A stretch of 64,000 bases of DNA from Papio anubis (GCF_008728515.1 NW_022161823.1:1-64000), one strand, 5' to 3'. Numbered from the stretch's first letter, positions 22,330-34,647 are shown. Made by a program: numbers and translations. The notes: generated by a model not told the origin, from the sequence alone.

Positions 22330-23957
22330 TGGGTGTGTGTTTTTTTTTCCTTTGACAAAAGCCACATTCGAACAAATCCCCCTTGGAATGTTACGATTGC
22401 CAAAAAATCCAATTTAAACTAGTTTAAATGATAAGAGAATTTATTGGCTCACATAAATGAGAAGTCTGAAGATAAGGTGAACCTCAGGTTGATTTGATTG
22501 AGTGACTTAACAGTATCAGCAAGAACTTGATTTCCTTCTGCCTTTCAATTTTCTTTCTGCTGTCAGATTTATCCTAAGGCTTACTCCTTTTGTATCATAA
22601 AATGGTGGCCAGGAGCTCCCAAGGTTATGTAGTTCTTTGTCCATATCAAAAGACAGTTTCTTTCACATATTTCACAGTTTCAATGTGATTAAACTAATTT
22701 AGGTCACATGTCCACCCCTAAACCTAAAGTTCTGTGGTATAGAGAATGTCAAGCACTGATTGGCTGGGGCAAATCAGGGCCTATCCCTGGAACTGGAAGT
22801 TACATTAATCCCACCTAAATCCCATGAATGTTACTCTGTGAGGTATACATAAAATTGATACTAGGAATACAATCAGAGAATCCATTATATCCTGTTACAC
22901 ACTCATAGCACCACGCACCCTTCCATTGCAGCAGCTGTCATACTTATAGCTTTATATTTATTTGTATGATTTCTGATTAATAACTGTCTTCTCATCTAGA
23001 TGAAAAACCTCTATTAGTCCAGGGAACTGCATTTTTTCTCACCATTGTATCTCTAGGCTAGCATAGGGTGTCAAAAATAGCAGGTTCTCAATAACTGTTC
23101 AAAGAATGAAACTTTCCTTAGAAGTTTACTACTCAATTTGACATTCCCTTTAGCAGGCAATTTAACAGCTACCATATCAGACTTATATTACATCTTTGAA
23201 AGTCCCAGACTGAGATCTCTAATTTCTATCTCCAGGCAGTCAGTTCGTGACACACCACTGAGTAAGATTCATGGAATAAATCTGACCATATTACATTCCC
23301 TTGGCATCTTTCAAGTGTTCCTGATTTCTTTTAGGATAAAGTTCTTTATGACCCCATTCAAAGCTCTGCATGGTTTGGTCCCTATCTGGCTTTCTATTCT
23401 CAAGAGCAAAACTATAGACTTCTGGCCTTCTTGAGGGTGATCTTTCTCTTTCAATCATAGTCCCTCTCCAACCAGTCACCAAATACCAGTTTTTAGAAGT
23501 CTTTTCTCTTGCAGGGAGTAGAGAGGGGGCAGTAATAGTTTATTCAGGGATTCCCCATATCCTTCCTGGGTGAAGGTATTCTAGAAGGAGGCAGAGGAAG
23601 AAGGCTAGAGGTCCCACTGTTCATTCAGGCTTTCACTTAATGCTTACTTTAGCTCTGCTTCACAATCCCCTACTATCTACTGTGACTAATGTTCTCAAGT
23701 CAAGAGTCTCTCCCATTCTAGAAAATAAATCAGGATCCTGGGATGTGGTGGTGGTGTTATAGGGGCGTGTGTGGGTGAGTGTGTGGGTATGAGTGTGTGT
23801 GGGGGGGGTGGCAGTCCTTTGGTTATATGGGACTGGGAAGTGGACCCAGGGCTGTAGCTGTTCTTTATGTAGGCTTTCACCTTTCCCCAAAATTTTCTGC
23901 CCTGATCCTTTCCATTTTTTTTGTGGAAATAACTAGCTCTTTTTATTTATTTATTTA
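22330..23957. other. intergenic DNA, mostly unassigned
   Basis: No gene was recognised. An L2-like block sits near 23320-23410 (aaagttctttatgacccc, ggtttggtccctatctggc). A GT-rich low-complexity run lies at about 23750-23810. Confidence 0.5.
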
Positions 23958-24246
23958 ATTTTTTTGAGATGGAGTCTTGCTCTGTCACCCAGGGTGGAGT
24001 ACAGTGGTGTGATCTCGGCTCACTGCAACCTCTGCCTCCCGGGTTCAAGCGATTCTCCTGCCTCAGCCTCCCGAGTAGCTGGGACTACAGGTGCCTGCCA
24101 CCATGCCAGGCTAATTTTTTTTATTTTTAGTAGAGACGGGGTTTCACCGTGTTAGCCAGGATGGTTTCAATCTCCTGACCTCGTGATTCGCCTGTCTCAG
24201 CCTCCCAAAGTGCTGGGATTACAGACGTGAGCCACTGCACCCAGCC
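23958..24246 (-). mobile_element. Alu SINE (AluY/Sx-like)
   Basis: Full-length minus copy preceded by a ttta-rich run. Confidence 0.96.
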
Positions 24247-24419
24247 TTAGCTCTTTTGTTTCTTTAATCACCTGTGGGGGCTTTTAGATTGTGCCTTTTG
24301 CTGTTAAGTCTACTTCTACTCTTCCATCGGCTTGTCATACAACCATTTGTTGAAATTGCTTTTGTATTTTGTTTGCCTTTTGGGCTCTACACTTCTTAAA
24401 AAATTTACTTAGCTGTCAA

Positions 24420-24778
24420 AGAGATGACATACTGTGTATGGTTAATTTTCCATGTATTCTGGTGTTCTAATATATTTTTATGGTTTTTAAATGTTTAGTT
24501 CTTTAATCCAGTTAGAATTTTAAAAATATATATGAAGTAGGTAGGATGATGCTAATTTACAAATTTTCCTCCAAATGGATATCCAGTTGTCTCAACATCA
24601 TGTACAGAAAAAACAATCTGAAAATGCTATCTTTTCATATGATATACTAAATTTACATGTACACACATATAGTTACATATATATAGGTTTGAGTCTGAAT
24701 TCACTACTGTTTCAATTGCTGTAGTTGGTCAATTCTAGTATGATAGTTTTTATTGCTACAGTTTTGGAGTGATTGTGG
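24420..24778 (-). mobile_element. L1-like remnant
   Basis: 'ttaatccagttagaatttt' and 'ccaaatggatatccagttg' match antisense L1 ORF2/3' sequence. Confidence 0.55.
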
Positions 24779-24780
24779 GG

Positions 24781-24905
24781 TTATTTTTGAGACAGGGTCT
24801 GGCTATCTTGTTCAAACTGGTCTGAAACTTATGGGCTCAAGCAATCCTCCCATCTCGGCCTCCTAAAGTGATGGGATTATAGGTATGAACCACTGCACCT
24901 GGCCC
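24781..24905 (-). mobile_element. Alu monomer fragment
   Basis: A single right-arm-like copy ending 'cactgcacctggccc'. Confidence 0.85.
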
Positions 24906-24909
24906 TGGA

Positions 24910-25555
24910 TTGCATTTTGACAGTGGCCATAGAAGTTTCCACTCAGATCTTCAAGAGAACCTACTCTGGGGACTACAGGTCACTGACAGCCTGTAGTCAG
25001 TGCCACCCCTTTGGAACTACCATGCATTCACATCAATGCCAAATATCTCAAGTCGCCCCCAGCTAGTGGCTGAGCACAGTAGGAGTACTAAACTTGTTCT
25101 TTCTTGCCCAATGCAGAACTCCTCTAATGGGCAACTTTGGCTTGGGGAAACTTCTCATCAGCCTGGATGAGACTGTCTTAGAACTACAGTGTAGTCCAGG
25201 CTCTTTCTACCCAATATTTCCTTCTCTTCTTTTTACAGAAGTCAGGCCTGTACCACAGTCTGAAGGCTCTCTGCCAATTCCTGAGCCTTTCCACTTTATC
25301 CTTCACAAACATTTTCCCCAATAAATATCTTGCATGTCTAATCCCTTCTTGGCATCTGCTTCTCTGAGCACCAGAACAGACAGGTGGTTTACCAAGTGGT
25401 GCAAGAAAACAGATAGTAAGATGGGTTTTGGGGAATGGCTTATTTGGTCCCTGGCACAAAGCAGCCATTTGAGTCCTGATTTAGCTAGCAGTGACCTAGG
25501 AAAACATCCCAGAGAAGGGAAATCCTCTTGCCTGTGCAATTCAGGCATTTAAAAG
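24910..25555 (+). other. unassigned intergenic segment, possible old LTR
   Basis: 'ccccaataaatatcttgcat' followed by 'ggcatctgcttctctgagc' resembles the 3' end of old LTRs. The rest is unassigned. Confidence 0.35.
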
Positions 25556-25565
25556 ATAGGGGGAG

Positions 25566-25850
25566 GCCGGGCGCGGTGGCTCAAGCCTGTAATCCCAGCA
25601 CTTTGGGAGGCCGAGACGGGCGGATCACGAGGTCAGGAGATCGAGACCATCCTGGCTAACACGGTGAAACCCCGTCTCTACTAAAAAAAAAATACAAAAA
25701 AACTAGCCGGGCGAGGCGGCGGGCGCCTGTAGTCCCAGCTACTCGGGAGGCTGAGGCAGGAGAATGGCGTGAACCCGGGAGGCGGAGCTTGCAGTGAGCC
25801 GAGATCGCGCCACTGCACTCCAGCCTGGGTGACAGAGCAAGACTCCGTCT

Positions 25851-25883
<33 letters not shown>
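25566..25883 (+). mobile_element. young AluY, Old World monkey type
   Basis: Very little diverged, with 'ggctcaagcctg' and 'ccgagacgggcgg', a long A tail, and the target duplication aaaagataggggga on both sides. Confidence 0.95.
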
Positions 25884-25884
<1 letters not shown>

Positions 25885-26739
25885 TAGGGGGAATAGGATG
25901 CCTACAAAGACAGCAGAGCTGGCCAACTGTTACTAAGACAATTAATGCCTTGCAGATGGATAATGAGAAACCGGGAGCACTTAAACAGTTAAAGGCTAAG
26001 TGTGGGAGCCAGGGGGCTTCTCTGGAGCTTAACAAAGAAGCTTTTTTTTCCTGCAATGGAAAAGCAGAAATAAGATTTGATGGTCACAGAGCTCTAAAGA
26101 TATTTGAATGCTCAGCCTAGGGAGATCCAGTATGTAGTCAGGGCCCTGGTTGGGGAAACCAGCCTGAAGCTTTGAAACATGGGATGGGTGCCCCTGAGGA
26201 TTTTGGCTCTGTAGATACCTCTGGACACTCAAAAGCTTGCAGAACTGGCTCACACTTCCTAGTAAGAGCAAGCACTTTCCTCATTACAGAAAGCCCTCTT
26301 CCATAATTGTTCTCAGTTCTTCTCCTGGCTGCCAGGCCATGGTAATTGGAGTTAACATCTCAGCATAATCTGCCTAGGAAGTGTTGGCCCTGATAAGAAA
26401 GGAAGGATTACACACCGAAGGAATTGAAGTAAGTTAGCATGACTATCAGGAGCCAGAGAAGCACATTTAGAATTGGATTTTAAGGGTGTTCAATTAAGGG
26501 GGCTGGAATTTAAGACGAGATAAGCAAGACTTTATGGACTTGGAGTACTTTTTTGGAACAGATTTAACCTCAGCAAGTAGTCCCGAGGTTAGCTTTTCAG
26601 AGCCTGGAAAAAGTGACGGCTTTGAAAAAGTGGAAATGAATTCACACCATGGCAGCTTTTAACTTGAGGAGAAGATAGCTATTTATTTTGGCATACTTAT
26701 GTGGTTACTGCTCACTTACTAGTCACAATTGTTTTGTAA
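25884..26739. other. intergenic DNA, nothing recognised
   Basis: Unique-looking sequence without a supported gene or identified repeat. Confidence 0.5.
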
Positions 26740-26774
26740 CCACTATTTATTTATTTATTTATTTATTTATTTAG
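26740..26774 (+). repeat. (ATTT)n microsatellite
   Basis: About eight attt units forming the degenerated tail side of the next minus Alu. Confidence 0.9.
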
Positions 26775-27015
26775 AGATGGTCTCATTCTGTTGTCTAGAC
26801 TGGAGTGCAGTGGTGCACTCTTGGCTCATTGCAACGCCTACCTCTCAGGGTTAAGCCATCCTCCCACCTCAGCCTCCTAATTTTTGCATTTTTTTGTAGA
26901 GGTGGGGTTTCCCCATGTCACCCAGACTGGTCTTGAACTCCTGGACTCAAGTGATCTGCCCATTTTGGCCTCCCAAAGTGCTGAGATTACAGGCGTGAGC
27001 CACCACACCGGGACT
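26775..27015 (-). mobile_element. Alu SINE, internally deleted
   Basis: Minus copy lacking part of the middle: 'cctcctaatttttgcat' joins left- and right-arm blocks. Confidence 0.92.
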
Positions 27016-27016
27016 G

Positions 27017-27275
27017 TTTTTTTTTGGTTTTTGAGATGGAGTCTTGCTCTTGTTGCCGAGGCTGGAGTATAATAGCATGATCTCAGCTCACGCCAACCTC
27101 CACCTCCCAGGTTTGAGCAATTATCCTGCCTCTGCCTCCTGAGTAGCTGGGATTACTGGCGCCTGCCACTACACCTGGCTAAGTTTTGTATTTTTAACAG
27201 AGACGGGTTTTCGCCATGTTGGCCAGGCTGCTCTCGAACTCCTGACTTTGTGATCCACCCACCTCAGCCTCCCAG
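27017..27275 (-). mobile_element. Alu SINE, truncated at an inverted junction
   Basis: The minus copy ends abruptly at 'cagcctccca', where a plus Alu begins. Confidence 0.93.
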
Positions 27276-27484
27276 GAGTTTGAGATCAGTGCCTGGGCAA
27301 CAGAGCAAGACCTCACCGCTACTAAAAAAAAAAAATTAACCAGGCATGGTAGTGCATGCCTGTAGTACCAGCTACTTGGGAGGCTGAGGCAGGAGGATCC
27401 CTTGAGCCTAGGAATTCGAGCTTGCAGTAAGCTATGATTATATCACTGCACTCCAGCCTGAGTGACAGACCCTGTCTAAAAAAT
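27273..27484 (+). mobile_element. Alu SINE, 5' truncated
   Basis: The plus copy begins within the first arm at 'ccaggagtttgagatcag', head to head with the preceding minus Alu. Confidence 0.93.
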
Positions 27485-27744
27485 AAATAGTGGTTTTTAG
27501 GTGATCATCTGCAAATATTTTTGTTCTTTCCCTGTATCTCTTTTTAATCTCATCACACTGATTAGGACATCCAGAACACTGGTGATTCTTGTTTTGTTCC
27601 TGACTTTAATGGCCATGTTTCCAGTGTTGTATACATGTTCCTAATTTTTGATACATACCACTTGTGACATTAAGGACATTTCCTGATATTCTAAACTCTC
27701 TAGGACATTAGGACATGGATACTGAATTATAAGAAATGTCTCTT
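27485..27744. other. short unassigned stretch
   Basis: Contains repeated 'aggacat' words. Nothing was identified. Confidence 0.4.
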
Positions 27745-27965
27745 TTTAGCCTAGGCAACATAGTGAGACCCTGTCTCTAAAACAACAACAACAAAATTGG
27801 CTGCCATGCTGGTGCATGCTTTTAGTCCCAGCACCTCAGAAGGCTGAGGCAGGAGGATCGCTTCAGCCCAGGAGTTTGAGGCTACAGTGAACTATGATCC
27901 TGCCACTGCACTCCAGCCTGAGCAACAGAGCAAGACCCTGTCTCTAAAAAAGAAAAAGAAAAACA
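27745..27965 (+). mobile_element. Alu SINE, 5' truncated
   Basis: Plus copy with an aacaacaacaac middle linker and an aaaagaaaaagaaaaa tail. Confidence 0.93.
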
Positions 27966-28229
27966 GGACCATTTTTTGCATCTGGTGACCATATGGTTTT
28001 CTCTTAATATTATGACAATTTATAACTGTTCTCATAAATGATAATGATCTATAAATTTTTATGTTTGCTTTTTTTTTTTTTTTTAATCATCTCTTCTAGG
28101 TATGAGTCCTGGGCAATTGCATTAAATTTTATAATCACAGTATTAAAAAAACTATTTCTAGTCAACAACTCAATTTTGGTTTTCATGAAACACTGGGTAT
28201 TTTCCAATGCTTCCCATCCCATGCAGGAT

Positions 28230-28550
28230 GAAGTCAGAGTCCTAAATCTCATATTCTAAACTCCCACACAATCTGACCTCTACTTACTGGCTTCTTCATC
28301 CATTGATAAAGCTGTCCCTACTCTACAAACTGCCTTTCCCTTTATAATTATCCTTTAAAGCCCAGCTCAAATACTAGCTCTCTATATTGAAATCCAATTC
28401 AAATTCCACTTCTTAGAAACCTTCATTTTTCCTTCTAGTTTACCTCTTCTCTTTTTATAAAGCATGACTTTTAAAAAACCTTCATTAGAGTGCTCACCAA
28501 CCTGCCTTTCATTAATTAGTAACTCTGTATTAGACTATATTTAAGTCCCT
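28230..28550 (-). mobile_element. L2-like LINE remnant
   Basis: 'aatctgacctctacttac' and 'aaagcccagctcaaatac' match the typical L2 3' region pattern. Confidence 0.6.
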
Positions 28551-28818
28551 TAAGGAAACAAATTATTCTACAGCAGAGTACTGTGCTCCTAATAGGTAGT
28601 TTTAAAGTTTTTATTACATTAAAATTAACTTTATAAATTTCAGTTATATTGAAGCCTCTTGCAATGATTTGAGATATGCTTGAGATGGCAAAACTGAGGT
28701 TGCTTTAAATATTGCCTCTACAAAAGTCACTTATTACCAAATTGCTTTTTAGACCATTTTATCTATATGTTGGTTGATGACATCATACTCATATTTAATG
28801 AGTCAGACATCTCTCTCT
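28551..28818. other. unassigned A/T-rich stretch
   Basis: Nothing recognised. Confidence 0.4.
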
Positions 28819-29108
28819 TTTTTTTGAGACAGGGTCTGGCTCTGCTGCTCAGACTGGAGTGCAGTGGCACAATCACAGCTCACTGCAGCCTTGAATTACC
28901 AGGCCCAAGTGATCCTCCGACCTCAGCCCTCAGCCTACCAAGTAGCTGAGATTACAGGTGTGCACCACCATGCCAGGCTAATTTTTGTATTTTCTGTAGA
29001 ACGAGGTGTGACCATTTGGCCCAAGCTGGTACTGAACTCCTGGGCTCAAGTGATCCACCCACCTTGGCCTCTCAAAGTGCTGGGATTATAAGCCACCACA
29101 CCCAGGCC
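28819..29108 (-). mobile_element. Alu SINE, old
   Basis: Diverged full-length minus copy. Confidence 0.94.
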
Positions 29109-29139
29109 ATCTTTCTCTTTAAAACTATTTTGTTCATTG

Positions 29140-29742
29140 GCCAGGTGCGGTGGCTCACACCTGTAATCCCAGCACTTTGGGAGGCTGAGGCGGGAAGATC
29201 ACAAGGTCAAGAGATTGAGACCATCCTGGCCAACATCGTGAAACCCCATCTCTACTAAAAACACAAAAATTAGGCCGGGCGCGGTGGCTCAAGCCTGTAA
29301 TCCCAGCACTTTGGGAGGCCGAGACGGGCGGATCACGAGGTCAGGAGATCGAGACCATCCTGGCTAATACGGTGAAACACCATCTCTACTAAAAAATACA
29401 AAAAACTAGCCGGGCGACATGGCGGGCGCCTGTAGTCCCAGCTACTCGGGAGGCTGAGGCAGGAGAATGGCGTAAACCCGGTAGGCGGAGCTTGCAGTGA
29501 GCTGAGATCTGGCCACTGCACTCCAGCCTGGGCGACAGAGCCAGACTCCATCTAAAAAAAAAAAACACACACACACACAAATTAGCTGGGCATAGTGGCG
29601 TGCACCTGTAGTCCCAGCTACTCGGGAGGCTGAGGCAGGAGAATCACTTGAACCTGAGAGGCGGAGGCTGCAGCGAGCCGAGATCACACCACTGCACTCT
29701 AGCCTGGCGACAGAGCGAGACTCCATCTTAAAAACAAAAACA
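29140..29742 (+). mobile_element. older Alu split by a younger Alu
   Basis: The left arm (29140-29274) and right arm (29577-29742) form one plus copy. It is interrupted at its middle A-rich linker. Confidence 0.93.
29275..29576 (+). mobile_element. nested young AluY, Old World monkey type
   Basis: Little-diverged copy with 'gcgtaaacccgg' and 'gagatctggccac'. It is inserted into the linker of the surrounding Alu, with an (ac)n run at the end of its tail. Confidence 0.94.
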
Positions 29743-30762
29743 AAAACAACCCCTATTTTGTCCCTTTTAGTTTCTATTTATGTAACAGATCCTATTGTCC
29801 TCACAATCCTCAGGCTGAAATCCTTAGTCATAACTGCTTCTCTCTTTCCTCCACTTTCTACTCACTCCCCGTTTTATCTGGGTTAAATCCATCCATTATC
29901 CCTTATATTTGCTCTGCAACATCTTGGTATGTGCCCAGCCCACTTTTTCTGAGTATACTCTCTTCTCAGAAGTAAGCTCTTGGTAATTGCCTGACTAGTT
30001 TCTTATACCAGGTTTAGGGTTACCAGAGTTAGCAAATAAAAATATAGTGACCAGTTGCTTATATCTGGCTTATGGTTACCAGACTTAGCAAATAAAAATA
30101 TAGGACATTCAGTTAAATTATTTGAATTTCAGATGAACAAGGAATAATCTTTTAGTGTTACATGGGACCTACACTGAACATCTGTTTATCTGTAATTCCA
30201 ATTTAATTTGGCATCATTATTTTATCTGGCAATCTCAGGCAGGTTTAACACCTTTCCCAAGCTGAGCTTCTCATTTCCTCCAAAGGAACACAACCATAAG
30301 GACAGGTAACATCCTGTGGGACAGCCATCCTTTGCCCTATGCTGAGAAAACAGGTTTGCAGAGAATAAAAACAAACAAATAAACAAACATTTAAAAAAGC
30401 AGTTGTGTGGAAAGCAGCACAAAAGAGAGGCCATGAGACTCCATAATTAAGCAGAGATGAACTGCCCTAGTTCTTAATGGCTTGTTAGTCCTCATTCCAG
30501 TCTTCCACAGGGTGTGACTTGGCTTCCATAAAATAAACTCACGGTCCCGTGATCATTTTCCCTCTTTGCTTTAGCAAGAATCTTTAACTAAAACAGCTCT
30601 CCTTTCATTTCCACTGTCTACCACTCTAGTCTCAACTCTCACGAGTCTGAAATTTTGCAAAAGCCTGATAAACTTGTCACATGATTCTAGTGTCTACCAA
30701 TTCCTTGTAAGTAACCAAGATATTCTTGCCTGATTAAATGCTTTGAAAATATCATCTTGGGC
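29743..30762. other. intergenic DNA with a short tandem repeat and a possible palindromic DNA transposon
   Basis: 'agcaaataaaaatata' occurs twice (about 30031 and 30087, period 56). The following 'gaatttcagatgaacaa' belongs to a pattern I associate with small palindromic MER elements. No gene was seen. Confidence 0.45.
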
Positions 30763-31062
30763 CGGGCGCAGTAGCTCACGCCTGTAAGCCCAGCATTTTG
30801 GGAGGCCGAGGCAGGCGGATCACTTGATGTCATGAGTTTGAGACCAGCCTGGCCAATATGGTGGAACCCTGTTTCTACTAAAAATACAAAAATTAGCCGG
30901 GTGTGGTGGTGGGTGCCTGTAGTCCCAGCTACTCGGGAGGCTGAGGCAGGAGAATAGTTTGAACCCAGGAGGCGGAGGCTGCAGTGAGCCGAGATCACGC
31001 CACTGCACTCCAGCCTGGGCGACAGAGTGAGACTCCATCTCAAAAAAAAAAAAAAAAAAGAA
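30763..31062 (+). mobile_element. Alu SINE
   Basis: Full-length copy with the target duplication gaaaatatcatcttg on both sides. Confidence 0.96.
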
Positions 31063-31219
31063 AAAGAAAATATCATCTTGTACTGGCCATCCCTTGTTTC
31101 ATATTCATTAATAAACTTTGCTTTCTAATTTCGGTGAAGAACAAGCACAAGATTAAGGAGTAAGACTATGTGAAATTGGGTTATAAATTGAAAGGCTGTT
31201 GTATCTTGTAAACATACAA

Positions 31220-31440
31220 TGCAATGCCAAGTGAAAATGAAGTTGTTAGTCCCTCTATCTAGAATTCTTTCCCAAATAGCTGCACATCTTTTTCCTCAGC
31301 TTCATTTAAATCTGTGTTCAACTGTTATCTCCTCAGAGAAGACATTCTGGATCATTTCATATTAAATAATAACTTTTATCACTGTATCCCTTTATCCAGT
31401 TGTTTTTCTTTAAGGTACCTACCACTACCTGACATGTTGT
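31220..31440 (-). mobile_element. L2-like LINE remnant
   Basis: 'ctatctagaattctttccc' and 'tgttatctcctcagagaag' match the typical L2 3' pattern. Confidence 0.6.
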
Positions 31441-31621
31441 ATACAGTTAAGTCCTTACTTAATGTCTTCAATAGGTTCTTGCAAACTGTAACTCTAAGAT
31501 AAACCACATAAAATGTAACCAAATTTACCACAGGCTAATTGATATAAACAAGAGTTAAGATCCTATGGCACATTTCTGGTCAAAAAAATATTACCAAACT
31601 TGCAAATACAGACCAAAACAT
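31441..31621. other. unassigned stretch, possible DNA transposon end
   Basis: 'cagttaagtccttacttaatg' split as cagttaagtccttac and ttaatg resembles a Tigger-type terminus. This is weak evidence. Confidence 0.3.
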
Positions 31622-31927
31622 TTCTTTTTTTTTTTTTGAGACGGAGTCTCGCTCTATCGCCCAGGCTGGAGTGCAGTGGTGCGATCTCGGCTCACTGCAA
31701 GCTCCGCCTCCCGGGTTCACGCCATTCTCCTGCCCCAGCCTCCCAAGTAGCTGGGACTACAGACGCCCGCCACCTCGCCCGGCTAATTTTTTTTTGTATT
31801 TTTTTTTTTTAGTAGAGACGGGGTTTCACCGTGTTAGCCAGGATGGTCTCGATCTCCTGACCTCGTGATCCACCCGTCTCGGCCTCCCAAAGTGCTGGGA
31901 TTACAGGCTTGAGCCACCGCGCCCGGC
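31622..31927 (-). mobile_element. young AluY, probably Old World monkey type
   Basis: Little-diverged minus copy ending 'gccaccgcgcccggcc', with the target duplication agaccaaaacatttct on both sides and 'ggcttgagcc'. Confidence 0.95.
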
Positions 31928-32154
31928 CCCAGACCAAAACATTTCTAATGTTAAACACTGAAGTAAATGTGACCTAGACAACATTTAAGAAAGATGAATA
32001 AAAACAAGATGATTTATCAAATTACAACAGTTCAGGGTTTTGGGTGGTTGGAGCCCATCCTGGCAGCTCCGGGTGCCAGGTGGGAACTGATACTGGACAG
32101 GACAGCCATCCCATTGCACGGCGCACGCACTCACACACACACCACACTCACTCA

Positions 32155-32215
32155 GACTGGGCAACAAGAGCAAAACTCCGTCTCAAAACAAACAAACAAA
32201 CAAACGAAATAAAAT
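32155..32215 (+). mobile_element. Alu 3' end fragment
   Basis: Only the terminal 'ctgggcaacaagagcaaaac' block and a caaacaaacaaac tail remain. Confidence 0.7.
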
Positions 32216-32239
32216 AAATTATCCAGTCTCAGGTATTTC

Positions 32240-32537
32240 TTTTTTCTTTTTTGAGATGGAGTCTCCCCCGTCACCCAGGCTGGAGTGCAGTGGCATGATC
32301 TAGGCTCACTGCAATCTGTCTCCCAGGTTCAAGCGATTCTCCTGCCTCAGCCTCCCGAGTAGCTGGGATTACAGGCATGCATCACTATGCCCGGCTAATT
32401 TTTGTGTGTTTCTTTTTTTAGTAAGACAGGGTTTCACCATGTTGGCCAGGCTGGTCTCAAATCCCTGACCTCAGGTGATCCACTTGCCTTGGCCGCCCAA
32501 AGTGTTGAGATTACAGGTGTGAGCCACCGCGCCCAAC
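32240..32537 (-). mobile_element. Alu SINE
   Basis: Full-length minus copy flanked by ctcaggtatttctt duplications. Confidence 0.96.
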
Positions 32538-32786
32538 CTCAGGTATTTCTTTATAGCAATGCAAGAATGGGCTAATACACTCCTGCAGACACAGGAAAAA
32601 GTGCAGACTCCACACAGACAATAGGCCTGGCCAGGAATCAATGTTTTGTTTCCCTCTCAACATTATAATGCAAATGATGTTGAAAAAAATGTTATTCAAG
32701 GACCTGCTGTATCCTAATTTGCTGTCAATTTCCAAAATCTAGAATATGAGCATTGGAACTTCAGCTGTTTTGTCTGTTTTTGTTAT

Positions 32787-33071
32787 TTTGAGATGGAGTC
32801 TTGCTCTGTTGCCCAGGCTGGAGTACAGTGGCGTGATCTCAGCTCACTGTAACCTCTGCCTCCCGGGTTCAAGTGATTTTCCTGCCTCAGCCTCCCGAGT
32901 TGCTAAAACTACAGGCATGTGCCACCATGTCTGGCTAATTTTTGTATTTCTAATAGAGACGGGGTTTCTCCATGTTGGCCAGGCTGGTCTTGAGCTCCTG
33001 ACCTCAGGCAATCCACCCGCCTCAGCCTCCCAAAGTGCTGGGATGACAGGTGTGAGCCACTGTGCCCGGCC
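32787..33071 (-). mobile_element. Alu SINE
   Basis: Full-length AluS-like minus copy. Confidence 0.95.
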
Positions 33072-33442
33072 TAACTTAGGAGTTTTATTTACTGACACAT
33101 CCCCTGCATACCTTATAATGCCTGGCACATGTTAAATGATGAATAAAACAATGTTATGCTTGGCTGAACTGAACTAAGAAAGATATTCATGCTTTCATTT
33201 TAGATCCAAGAATGTAAGATACTCTGTAAGAGAAGAAAAAATGATTATATAAAAACTGCACTGTGATAGAACAGTAACTTATGAAGTATGTGTGCTTGTG
33301 TGTCAAAACAAAAGTCATGGGAAAAAAGTCTTATAAGTACTTGTATTGAGCTAACCACCCAAGATGGCATTCAATTTGATCTGGGTCACTATAAATTAGA
33401 GTTTCCAGCATATAATATAGCCGTCATAGAAAAATTTCACTG
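33072..33442. other. unassigned intergenic stretch
   Basis: Nothing recognised. Confidence 0.4.
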
Positions 33443-33773
33443 GGGCCAGGCGCAGTGGCTCATGCCTGTAATCCCAGCACTTTGGGAGGCCAAGGCGGCC
33501 AGATCATGAGGTCAGGAGATCAAGACCATCCTGGCTAACACGGTGAATCCCTGTCTCCACTAAAAAAATACAAAAAAAAAAAAAAAAAAATATTAGCCAG
33601 GAGTTTTGGCAGGCGCCTGTAGTTCCAGCTGCAGAGGCTGAGTCAGGAGAATGGCGTGAACCCGGGAGGCGGAGCTTGCAGTGAGCCAAGATTGCACCAC
33701 TGCACTCCAGCCTGGCAACAGAGTGAGACTCTGTCTCAAAAAAAAAAAAAACACAAGAAAGAAAGAAAGAAAA
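33443..33773 (+). mobile_element. Alu SINE with (GAAA)n tail
   Basis: Full-length copy with a long A run in the middle linker and a gaaagaaagaaa tail. Confidence 0.95.
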
Positions 33774-34345
33774 AGAAAATCTTCATTGGAAAGTAGGGAA
33801 AACTACCAACATTTAAATGAAGACAAAAATATGACAAGTTCAGACATAAAGTGTAGGCTCTTGGTTTAAGCAGAAATGGGGTTCTTTTGGTGGTCTGCAG
33901 TTAGTAAGCTATATTTGTACTTTGTGTCACTACAGGTTTCTGGAGTTTGTTTAAGAACTACCTTCATTTTCCATATTAGGAGTTAGGAGTTCCTTTGAAA
34001 AAGAACAGAAAATTTAAGAAAAACATAAATTGCAATTTTGAAATTCTACCATTAAGGATGATATCTTAAAGTAAGAATTATGTCTTAGAAAACAGAAGTG
34101 AGAATAAAAACTTTTGTTACTGTGATTAAATAGTCTATCAATTGTAGAAAGCAAATACATTTAATCTTTCATTTTCAATTAATCTTTAATATTTCAGAAA
34201 GTATATCAACATTGCCTAACATGCTCTTTTACACATAATAGATATATAATCAATGTTTATTGACTTAAAAATCTTTGGTTTAGCCAGCTAAATTTGTAAT
34301 ATTTTATGAACTAGTTTACTCTGAATCATGAATTCACCTATTTGT
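33774..34345. other. unassigned A/T-rich intergenic stretch
   Basis: No gene or identified repeat. Confidence 0.45.
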
Positions 34346-34647
34346 TGTTGTTGTTGTTTTTATCTCAAGATGAGTCTTGCTCTGTCACCCAGGCTGGAGC
34401 ACAATGGTGCAATCTCGGCTCACTGCAGCCTCCGTCTCTCAGGCTCAAGTGATTTTCCTGCCTCAGCCTCCCGAGTAGCTAGGATTACAGGCACCCGCCA
34501 CCATGCCCTGCTAATTTTTTTATTTTTAGTAGAGATGGGGTTTTACCATGTTGGCCAGGTTGGTCTTGAATTCCTGACCTGAGGTAATCCACCCGCCTCA
34601 GCCTCCCAAAGTGTTGGAATTACAGGCATGAGCCACCATGCCCGGCA
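34346..34647 (-). mobile_element. Alu SINE
   Basis: Full-length minus copy preceded by (TTG)n. It is the first of two abutting minus Alus. Confidence 0.95.

Larger units (their letters stand above)
32025..32720 (+). mobile_element. ancient repeat interrupted by Alus
   Basis: 'ggtgccaggtgggaactg' and 'cacactcactcagactggg' at the left, and 'gcagactccacacagacaa' at the right, belong to one old interspersed repeat. I recognise the pattern but cannot name it with confidence. Confidence 0.4.
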
